Positions 1 to 5,122 of a stretch of DNA of 9,757 bases are shown here, in pieces; position 1 is the first letter of the stretch; each line of letters opens with the position of its first letter. The position numbers and the translations under genes were made by a program. Below the pieces are notes generated by a model. It worked only from the letters and a program-made list of their open reading frames with translations, was not told the DNA's origin and did no database searches. This stretch comes from Clostridiaceae bacterium. Its GTDB lineage: Bacteria > Bacillota > Clostridia > Saccharofermentanales > UBA5734. The stretch is taken from NCBI GenBank assembly GCA_012511525.1, contig JAAZFW010000528.1:1-9757 (forward strand). The letters run 5' to 3'.

Positions 1-121
1 AGCTTTTCGCCAGCAGGATCCCGGTTTCGAGCAGAGAGACGAGACCGCCCAGCAGGTAGTCCTGGGCCTTGGCCAGACCATAGATCGCCTTGCCCAGCAT
101 TTTCCGGATTGTGTTTGCCAT
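1..121 (-). CDS. Hypothetical protein, N-terminal part only (runs off the window)
   Basis: Forty N-terminal codons are visible, beginning MANTIRKMLGKAIYG on the minus strand. The ATG at 121-119 is preceded by GGAGG about 7 nt upstream, a good ribosome binding site, so the start is well supported although the fragment is short. The visible part is basic at the very N-terminus, then hydrophobic or amphipathic (AKAQDYLLGGLVSLLETGIL), which could be a membrane-associated helix. I do not recognise the family and assign no function. It is transcribed divergently from the lysoplasmalogenase gene, with a plausible promoter at 153-181. The C-terminal part lies outside the window. Confidence 0.7.
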   Translation of the reverse strand, partial: MANTIRKMLGKAIYGLAKAQDYLLGGLVSLLETGILLAKS

Positions 122-152
122 CGCCTTGCCTCCGCGTGTTTCGCTGCCCCTC

Positions 153-181
153 ATTGTACACGTTTTAGCAAGACATGGCGA
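153..181 (-). promoter_or_regulatory. Candidate sigma-A promoter of the partial leftward gene
   Basis: On the minus strand a -35-like TCGCCA (181-176) and a -10 TACAAT (158-153) are separated by 17 nt. The start codon lies about 30 nt downstream. The -35 match is only 4 of 6. The same -35 DNA can be read on the other strand as a weak -35 for the rightward gene. Confidence 0.45.
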
Positions 182-205
182 TGCGCAGGCCATGATGTGT
201 ATAAT
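176..205 (+). promoter_or_regulatory. Candidate promoter of the lysoplasmalogenase gene
   Basis: A perfect TATAAT lies at 200-205. Its -35 is poor: the best candidate is TGGCGA at 176-181 with an 18-nt spacer. Transcription would start near 211-213, at the first bases of the 11-bp hairpin. The -10 is the only consensus element, so strength cannot be judged. Confidence 0.5.
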
Positions 206-210
206 GTAAG

Positions 211-235
211 GGCCGCAGCGGTTGCCGCTGCGGCC
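211..235. repeat. Perfect 11-bp inverted repeat with 3-nt loop
   Basis: GGCCGCAGCGG (211-221), loop TTG, then CCGCTGCGGCC (225-235) form a perfect GC-rich stem. Neither strand has a T-run after it, so it is not a standard intrinsic terminator. It starts about 6 nt after the TATAAT, so the predicted mRNA would begin with this hairpin, about 40 nt ahead of the start codon. It may be a 5' stabilising stem or a protein-binding palindrome; the sequence does not decide between these. Confidence 0.8.
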
Positions 236-275
236 GGATTCCAAGCCATCTGCGTGAGGTATCGGGAGGTTGTGT

Positions 276-905
276 ATGGCCATCGGCTGGTTGATGCTGT
301 TCCTTGTTGACCTCTCCTTGAACCTTTTTGTTGCGTCGCACCGGGCCTTGACCAAGTGTCTGCTGCTGCCGCTGCTGGCCGCTTACTACGTGGCCGCGGC
401 CGGTCAGCCGGCCCCGCTGGTCCTGCTGGCACTTGCCGCTTCCTGGCTTGGCGACTGCCTGCTGGAAATGAAAGGCAAACCGTTTTCGTTTGCCGCAGGC
501 CTGCTGGCTTTTCTCGCGGCGCATATCCTTTACACGGCCGTTTTCCTGCTTGAGGCACATCTGCCGGATCGTCCGGGCCTTCTGATCCCACTATTGCTCC
601 TGCCCTACATCGTCTATATCCTGCTTTTCTATCGCTCCATGCGCGCGCACATGGGCAGGAATAAACAGCTTATATTGCTCTACGGGATCGCGATCAGCGT
701 GATGAGCCTGGCGGCCTTGCTGCGTGCCTGGCCGCCGGCTCCGCCCATCCATGGCTTGACCTTTTTGGGTTCGGTCTGCTTCATCGTCTCGGATTCGATC
801 CTGGCCGTCAATCTCTTTCGCGGCCGTACCCGGAACGGCTCGTTCTGGATCATGGCAACCTATGCCTGCGCCCAGCTGCTGATCGTTTTAAGCCTGATCG
901 CTTAA
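276..905 (+). CDS. YhhN/TMEM86 family lysoplasmalogenase-like membrane protein
   Basis: This 209-aa polytopic membrane protein matches the YhhN family, whose characterised members (TMEM86) cleave the vinyl-ether bond of lysoplasmalogens. Visible family motifs are SWLGD at 56-60, GLLAFLAAHILY at 75-86, the C-terminal FIVSDSILAVN at 169-179 and MATYACAQLLI at 193-203. The two conserved aspartates (D60 and D173) are present. Nearly the whole chain is hydrophobic, consistent with about seven or eight membrane helices, and the length is normal for the family. ATG 276 was chosen because GGGAGG (264-269) sits 6 nt upstream; the in-frame TTG at 270 directly abuts that site. The gene converges on the serpin gene and their stop codons overlap. 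Many anaerobic Bacillota contain plasmalogens, which fits, but activity here is inferred from family membership. Confidence 0.88.
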   Translation: MAIGWLMLFLVDLSLNLFVASHRALTKCLLLPLLAAYYVAAAGQPAPLVLLALAASWLGDCLLEMKGKPFSFAAGLLAFLAAHILYTAVFLLEAHLPDRPGLLIPLLLLPYIVYILLFYRSMRAHMGRNKQLILLYGIAISVMSLAALLRAWPPAPPIHGLTFLGSVCFIVSDSILAVNLFRGRTRNGSFWIMATYACAQLLIVLSLIA

Positions 906-2212
906 TCCCCGGCTGGGTCTTCCAGGATGCCGACAAACAGCGGAAGGCCGGTTTTGGTGTCCAGGATGCCATACAGGAACGGGTGGTCGAAGACCAGCTC
1001 GACATCGCTTGAGACGGCGCTCTCATCGATGGCAACTGAGGTGGCTGCGGTCGCTTCGGTCCCTTTCTCATCGACCCGGATCACGGTCTTGTGCCGGACT
1101 TCGCTGATATAGAGGCCTTTGCTGCGCGCCTCGTTGAGACGGGAAAAATCGGCGCTGCCTCCGTCGAAAGCGACCGCCATACCGAGGGTTTGCAGCTCGT
1201 TGTTCAGGACATCCTCGTAACTTGCCTCGAACTTGGGCAGGGCCAGGCTGACTGTGAAATTGGCCTTTTGGGCCATCCAGAGGCCGATCTGGCCAAACAG
1301 CCCGGCCGGATCCTGCTGGGACAGCCAGCCGCGCGGGCCCTGACCGTTATCCGGCAGCAGGGCGAAAAACGCGTACTGGGTGTTGGCGTAGGGGAGGGCG
1401 ACGCCGATCGCGTCCTGACCCGTGAAATAGGCCATCGGGGCGGTCCGGTGCATGAAATCGATCTCGATGCCGCCATCCGGCGTTTGGAACGTTTGTGCCC
1501 GGGTTTCATGCTTGAGGAACGGCTCTTGCCAGTCAGACTTGAAGTAGACCGTGTTGATCAGGTACATGACGGTCGTCGGGCTGATCCGATTGACGATTTT
1601 TTCGATCAGGCCCATCGTCTCCCGTTCGACCCAGCCGTTGATCGCCTCGGTCGCGCTGTCGCTGGAAAAATCGAGGCTGCGGGCACCGGCACCGTAATAG
1701 TCGGCATTGGCCTGCAGGAAAGGCTGGAACGGTTTGAAACCCTGCCGGAACCAGATCGAGTTGGCAATGGAGACCTGGGTTTTCGGTTCGGATTTTTCCA
1801 GCAGTCCGATCAGGTTGCGGCTGACCTCGTTGACCTGGTCGACGGTGAGCGCACCGTCCGTCAGAACCTTAAGCATATCATCGCGCGTGTCGCTGTCAGC
1901 CCCGTTGACGGTCATGGCCAGGGCCAGGAATACGGAAAGCGGCGAAACCATCACATTGCCCTTGTTTTTACCGGATTCCAGCAGCAAGGTGGCGGAAAAG
2001 CGGCTGATTCCGGTCAGGAAGTCCGGTTCAGGAACCTGGATGGCCCCCTGGTTCGGCGCCGCCTTGACAGCAGCCATCAGGTCCTCGCCGCCGACCGAAA
2101 CCGAACCGGTCGAGGTTGGAATCGTCGTGCTGCCCGGGACCGCTGCGCAGCTGGCCAGCAACAAGGCCGTTATTGACATCAATGCAATCAGGCAAAGCCG
2201 CATGTTTTTCAT
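902..2212 (-). CDS. Serpin (family I4 serine protease inhibitor), predicted lipoprotein
   Basis: This 436-aa protein is a full-length serpin behind a lipoprotein signal peptide: charged start MKNMR, hydrophobic core, lipobox LASC with the lipidated Cys at 22, then a Ser/Thr/Gly-rich linker to about residue 60. Serpin signatures run in order: NVMVSPLSV (86-94), INGWVERET (191-199), NTVYFKSDW (220-228), LPKF (325-328), the hinge VDEKGTEATAAT (380-391) and DHPFLYGILD (409-418). The small-residue hinge with Gly at P15 and Thr at P14 is what inhibitory serpins carry. Counting from the P17 Glu (E382), P1 would be Ser398 and P1' Ala399, suggesting an elastase- or subtilisin-like target rather than a trypsin-like one. 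ATG 2212 was chosen over longer in-frame starts because GGAGGT lies 7 nt upstream and the signal peptide begins there. Probable role: protecting the cell surface from host or competitor proteases. The target is inferred. Confidence 0.95.
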   Translation of the reverse strand: MKNMRLCLIALMSITALLLASCAAVPGSTTIPTSTGSVSVGGEDLMAAVKAAPNQGAIQVPEPDFLTGISRFSATLLLESGKNKGNVMVSPLSVFLALAMTVNGADSDTRDDMLKVLTDGALTVDQVNEVSRNLIGLLEKSEPKTQVSIANSIWFRQGFKPFQPFLQANADYYGAGARSLDFSSDSATEAINGWVERETMGLIEKIVNRISPTTVMYLINTVYFKSDWQEPFLKHETRAQTFQTPDGGIEIDFMHRTAPMAYFTGQDAIGVALPYANTQYAFFALLPDNGQGPRGWLSQQDPAGLFGQIGLWMAQKANFTVSLALPKFEASYEDVLNNELQTLGMAVAFDGGSADFSRLNEARSKGLYISEVRHKTVIRVDEKGTEATAATSVAIDESAVSSDVELVFDHPFLYGILDTKTGLPLFVGILEDPAGD

Positions 2213-2275
2213 ATCACTCACCTCCGCGAGCTGCAACGTGGCAGCTATCTTTGTTTTTAGACGCCGCGCCCGCCG

Positions 2276-2281
2276 ATTATG
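2276..2281 (-). promoter_or_regulatory. Possible -10 element for the serpin gene
   Basis: The minus strand reads CATAAT here, a 5 of 6 match to the -10 consensus, about 64 nt before the serpin start codon. No convincing -35 lies 16-18 nt upstream. A short CGCT/AGCG inverted repeat (2284-2295) sits immediately upstream in the spacer. The whole 2213-2384 gap between the divergent serpin and methyltransferase genes holds no other strong signal. Confidence 0.25.
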
Positions 2282-2302
2282 TTCGCTTTTTAGCGCAGAC
2301 CC

Positions 2303-2334
2303 TTTACAGGATAGCGCATCTGGCTCAAGATAAG
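2303..2334 (+). promoter_or_regulatory. Weak candidate promoter for the methyltransferase gene
   Basis: TTTACA (2303-2308, 5 of 6 to the -35 consensus) is followed by GATAAG at 2329-2334 with a 20-nt spacer, or by CAAGAT at 2326-2331 with 17 nt. Both -10 options are poor. It is listed because it is the best rightward candidate in the gap before the gene. Confidence 0.25.
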
Positions 2335-2384
2335 AAGCAGGCGGTGGTTCCGTCCGGACAGAATGCTTGAAACGGGGATGGGCG

Positions 2385-3053
2385 ATGGCTTTGGAATCGG
2401 AATACGGGTATACGGTCAGCATCTGGTCTCAAACGCTTGTATTAAGCACGCAGCCAGGCCTGTTCTCACCACGCAGCCCGGATGACGGCACACTGGCCAT
2501 GTTGGATAAAGTCCAGCTTCAGCCCGAGGATCGCGTCCTGGACCTTGGCTGCGGCAATGGCCTGGTTGGCCTGGCGGTCGCAGCCCGGATCGGCCCCCGG
2601 TCGGTGGTGCTGCTCGACATTGACCCGCTCGCCACCCGAACGACTCGCCTGAACGCAGCTGCCAACCGGCTGGATGAGGTCGAGATCATAACGGGCGACG
2701 GCCCGGCCGCGGTCCTGCCGCGCCATTTTACCCTGATCCTGTGCAACCCGCCCTACCATACGGACTTTTCCGTCGCCAAACGCTTGCTTGAACAAAGCTT
2801 CGACCAGCTCGATCCTGGAGGCCGGCTCTACCTGGTGGTCAAGCGGCTGACCTGGTACCGCAACAAACTGGCCGGATTGTTCGGCGGCGTGACCGTCATG
2901 CCGGTTAACGGCTATTTCGTGCTGCTGGCCGTCAAGCGCGACCGGAAAGCGGTGCCCAAAGCGCTACCGACCACGCGCAAGCACACACAAAAATTGGCGC
3001 AGTCGGCACAGAAGAAGAGCCGCAGGACGTATAAAAAAGGCGAGGCCTCATAG
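2385..3053 (+). CDS. Class I SAM-dependent methyltransferase, RsmC/YbxB-like (MTS domain)
   Basis: This 222-aa protein has a single methyltransferase-small domain. It shows the SAM-binding loop VLDLGCGNG at 51-59, an acidic residue at the end of the second strand (LLDID, 77-80) and the catalytic-type NPPY at 121-124, which is typical of N-methylation of a base amino group. The closest architecture I know is the one-domain YbxB/RsmC-like group, related to 16S rRNA guanine-N2 methyltransferases, so an rRNA target is likely but not shown. From about 185 the chain ends in a Lys/Arg-rich tail, suited to RNA binding. ATG 2385 was preferred (GGGG about 7 nt upstream); an in-frame TTG at 2367 would add six residues and is possible. 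The last codons are shared with the terminator of the convergent DUF1858 gene. Confidence 0.85.
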   Translation: MALESEYGYTVSIWSQTLVLSTQPGLFSPRSPDDGTLAMLDKVQLQPEDRVLDLGCGNGLVGLAVAARIGPRSVVLLDIDPLATRTTRLNAAANRLDEVEIITGDGPAAVLPRHFTLILCNPPYHTDFSVAKRLLEQSFDQLDPGGRLYLVVKRLTWYRNKLAGLFGGVTVMPVNGYFVLLAVKRDRKAVPKALPTTRKHTQKLAQSAQKKSRRTYKKGEAS

Positions 3054-3060
3054 CCCCGCC
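3031..3060 (-). terminator. Intrinsic terminator of the leftward gene run (after the DUF1858 gene)
   Basis: Read on the minus strand, GGCGGGGC (3060-3053), loop TATGAG and GCCTCGCC (3046-3039) form an 8-bp stem with one G-U pair, followed directly by six Ts (3038-3033). It lies 23 nt past the DUF1858 stop codon and overlaps the last codons and stop of the opposing methyltransferase gene. On the plus strand there is no T-run, so it acts in one direction only. Confidence 0.8.
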
Positions 3061-3081
3061 CCGGTTGCCTCGATCGCGCTG

Positions 3082-3099
3082 CTCAGACGTTGGTCTGAG
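3082..3099. repeat. Perfect 7-bp inverted repeat over the DUF1858 stop codon
   Basis: CTCAGAC (3082-3088), loop GTTG, GTCTGAG (3093-3099). There is no T-run on either side. It lies between the two convergent 3' ends and may add structure before the terminator at 3031-3060, or be incidental. Confidence 0.5.
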
Positions 3100-3304
3100 G
3101 CAGATCCTTGACTTCGAAAAAGCTGTTCAGTTCGTCGAGCAGCAGATCTAAATCCAACCCGTGCACGGCACAGGCCTCTTCGATTGTCTCACCAGACGCC
3201 ATCGCACAGCCCAGGCAATGCAGGCCATTACGGAAAAAGATCGGGATCGTGCCGCGATCCATGTTGAGGACATCTGAGATAATCATATCACCGGTAACTA
3301 CCAT
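3083..3304 (-). CDS. DUF1858 domain protein (hybrid-cluster-associated redox disulfide domain)
   Basis: This 73-aa protein fits the DUF1858 family along its whole length: an N-terminal segment with MIISDVLNM, then GLHCLGCAMASGETIEEAC. The CxxC pair is C30/C33, with a further Cys at 45. Such small proteins occur in anaerobes alone or fused to hybrid cluster protein and other redox enzymes; the CxxC suggests a redox or metal-binding role, but no biochemical function is firmly known. The start at 3304 has GGAGG 8 nt upstream. The gene has a good promoter (3347-3375) and ends at the terminator 3031-3060, so it can be expressed on its own. A 7-bp inverted repeat (3082-3099) spans its last codons and stop. 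Confidence 0.9.
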   Translation of the reverse strand: MVVTGDMIISDVLNMDRGTIPIFFRNGLHCLGCAMASGETIEEACAVHGLDLDLLLDELNSFFEVKDLPQTNV

Positions 3305-3346
3305 TTTTTATGCCTCCTATCAGCAAGGTGGAAATTCAATGTGTTT

Positions 3347-3375
3347 ATTGTAGCGGATGTCAGACCTCGTGACAA
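3347..3375 (-). promoter_or_regulatory. Sigma-A promoter of the DUF1858 gene
   Basis: On the minus strand TTGTCA (3375-3370) and TACAAT (3352-3347) are separated by exactly 17 nt; each hexamer matches 5 of 6 consensus bases. The predicted start is near 3340, giving a 5' leader of about 35 nt. This is the best-matching promoter in the window. Confidence 0.75.
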
Positions 3376-3408
3376 TGCCATACGTTACAGAATAAAACAG
3401 GTCGGTTT

Positions 3409-4299
3409 TCACCGGTCCGGGATCATCGCCGGCTTTTCCAGTTCATCGGGGTGCTCCAGGAAGAAGCGGAACCGCTTCAGGGAGCGTGCGAAGTAGAAAC
3501 CGTCGCTGATTCGCTCATCGAGGGTGATGGCGACGTTGATGAAATCCCTAACCGTGATTTGGCCGTCCGTATCCACGGCCGGCGCGCGCTCAGCTACCCC
3601 GATGGTCATGAACACCGAGGTCGTGCCCCATTCATACAGGTGATGGTAGGGGGCATCGATCCCCAAACTGCCCAGGTTGGACAGCCAGATCGAGCTGTGC
3701 ATCGGGTCCAGTTCACAGACAAACCGCGGCAGCCAGCCGTGGTAGTCAAGCCAGGACAGGAAACGGACCAGGCCACGCAGCAGAATGCGCGGCATGTTCA
3801 TCAGGTAATTGAACCAGTTGACGATGCCGTTGCGCTGCTGGTCGTCGTCCTTGGCCGCCTTGCGCACCTTCCTGACTTCGTCAGCGATGCGCTGGGCGAT
3901 GCTCGACAAGGTGTCGTCTGGCTTGAATTTCATGACCGCGATTTCCTCGTTGCTGTCGTCTCTGAATTCGCGCTTGATCACGAAGGCACAGGACAGGTCA
4001 TGCCGCTGGTATACGCGCCGCCCAATGACAAAGCGGTTGATCTGCGGCCGCTCGTTGACGGTGCGGATCAGCGCGGTCAAGACCGCATGGAACAAGGTCG
4101 CCTTGCTGCCTTCCCCGGTTGCCGCAACCGCCCTATTCTTTTCGTTCAGCCAGGCTTTCAGCGCGGTGATGTCGATCCGCTGGTTGAAGTAGATGGCCGA
4201 TTCGTTGCGCCCCTTCATGATATACGGAAAGAAACGCATGAACGGGTCGATGCGCTTTAGATACGTGCCGTCCGGCCTGCTGAACCATTTTTTCCCCAT
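3409..4299 (-). CDS. Stand-alone E2-like acyltransferase domain (2-oxoacid dehydrogenase catalytic fold), catalytic His replaced
   Basis: This 296-aa protein resembles the catalytic domain of dihydrolipoyl acyltransferases, a fold shared with chloramphenicol acetyltransferase. Visible features are YFNQRIDITALKAW (37-50), ATLFHAVLTALIRT (67-80), the NLGSLGID strand (208-215), FMTIGVAE (230-237) and the C-terminal active-site region VAITLDERISDGFYFA (256-271). There is no lipoyl or subunit-binding domain and no dehydrogenase gene nearby, so it is not a normal complex component. The DHRxxDG motif reads DERISDG (261-267), with Glu262 where the catalytic His should be. It may use a different mechanism or not be catalytic. 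The start at 4299 has AGGAGGT 7 nt upstream, better than the in-frame ATG at 4350. A basic segment (RKVRKAAK) lies near 143-150. No substrate can be named. Confidence 0.8.
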   Translation of the reverse strand: MGKKWFSRPDGTYLKRIDPFMRFFPYIMKGRNESAIYFNQRIDITALKAWLNEKNRAVAATGEGSKATLFHAVLTALIRTVNERPQINRFVIGRRVYQRHDLSCAFVIKREFRDDSNEEIAVMKFKPDDTLSSIAQRIADEVRKVRKAAKDDDQQRNGIVNWFNYLMNMPRILLRGLVRFLSWLDYHGWLPRFVCELDPMHSSIWLSNLGSLGIDAPYHHLYEWGTTSVFMTIGVAERAPAVDTDGQITVRDFINVAITLDERISDGFYFARSLKRFRFFLEHPDELEKPAMIPDR

Positions 4300-4379
4300 C
4301 CGGCTGACCTCCTTTTGCTGACTGGACCTGTTCCGGCCTGCCCCAATCATCTGCTGATCGCGTGGATAAGTACCTGGTC

Positions 4380-4408
4380 ATTCTAACACACGATAGGCCT
4401 GTTGGCAT
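4380..4408 (-). promoter_or_regulatory. Candidate promoter of the acyltransferase gene
   Basis: On the minus strand ATGCCA (4408-4403, 4 of 6) and TAGAAT (4385-4380, 5 of 6) lie 17 nt apart. A TG dinucleotide one base before the -10 makes it an extended -10. The leader to the start codon would be about 75 nt. No terminator separates this site from the upstream DUF5317 gene, so read-through from leuS is also possible. Confidence 0.5.
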
Positions 4409-4437
4409 CTCCTTTTGATCTTCAAACTATTTACGAA

Positions 4438-5118
4438 CTACTTGCTTGTGTCCTGCTTCAGGTTCGGTGTGTCCGCTTTTAGCGATGGTGCCAGGAACTG
4501 GCCGATGCCGATCAGGAAAGCGCCGGCGGCGGTCAGCGCTTCCGCAGGGCTGATCGTCGGCAGGGCGGCCAGCCCGATTTGGCTGAGCCAGGGGGTGTAC
4601 CAGGTCTGGCCGAGCCAGGCCAGCGGCGTGGTCTGGTCGGCGATGCGTAAAAACAAGTAGGCCTGGTTTTTAATCCCGGCGCTGAAAGCGGGGCTCATGC
4701 CCAGCGTCAGCAAGGCTTCCGGAACCGGCCAGGTCGCCTGGTTAGCGACCAGAACGGCCGCCTCGCCGGCCAGGCCGAAGGCGGCGGGCAGCAGCAGCAG
4801 TTTCTGCACGAGGGTCAGGCCCGGGGCCTTCCGGCCTGGAAACCAGGCTGCCGGCAGCATGTTCAGGGCGAAAAACAAGATCCAGATAGCTGAGCGCAGA
4901 GCAATCAGGCCGATGACCAAACTGTGGTCGCCGGACCAGATCCGCTCCGGATGGCGCTGCCACATGACGAAAGGCAGAACCGATACGACCACCGCAGGGA
5001 CAAGCAAGACGAGACCTCGCCAGCGCTCGGCCAGCAAAGGCCGCCACTGGCGGCGTCCGATCAGACCGGCGGCAAGGCCTGCGGCGAGCGCGGCCAGGTA
5101 CAGGGCACCTTTATCCAT
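4438..5118 (-). CDS. DUF5317 family integral membrane protein
   Basis: This 226-aa protein has about five hydrophobic segments (near 3-20, 35-52, 65-90, 103-125 and 192-212) and a polar C-terminal tail. The pattern resembles DUF5317: a loop NQATWPVPEAL (near 125-135) where the family usually has an NGG-MPV type motif, then TTPLAWLGQTW and TISPAEALTAAGAFLIGIG before the last helix. Its function is unknown. The start codon lies 4 nt after the leuS stop codon, with no clear ribosome binding site, which suggests translational coupling to leuS and co-transcription. The link to leuS is positional only. The family call is moderately sure because several motif positions are divergent. Confidence 0.75.
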   Translation of the reverse strand: MDKGALYLAALAAGLAAGLIGRRQWRPLLAERWRGLVLLVPAVVVSVLPFVMWQRHPERIWSGDHSLVIGLIALRSAIWILFFALNMLPAAWFPGRKAPGLTLVQKLLLLPAAFGLAGEAAVLVANQATWPVPEALLTLGMSPAFSAGIKNQAYLFLRIADQTTPLAWLGQTWYTPWLSQIGLAALPTISPAEALTAAGAFLIGIGQFLAPSLKADTPNLKQDTSK

Positions 5119-5122
5119 GCAG

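Noticed and set aside
1091..2176. Long plus-strand frame of 361 codons opposite the serpin gene
   Set aside because: It is an antisense shadow; the serpin frame carries all the family motifs.
3394..3418. Possible terminator after the acyltransferase gene
   Set aside because: The stem is only 4 bp (CGGT-GAAA-ACCG) and the T-run is short and several bases away. Read-through to the DUF1858 gene seems just as likely.
4133..4408. Minus-strand 91-codon frame beginning at 4408 with AAGGAG in front
   Set aside because: AAGGAG directly abuts the ATG, too close to work, and the frame overlaps the well-supported acyltransferase gene in another frame. The same bases serve better as a -35 region.
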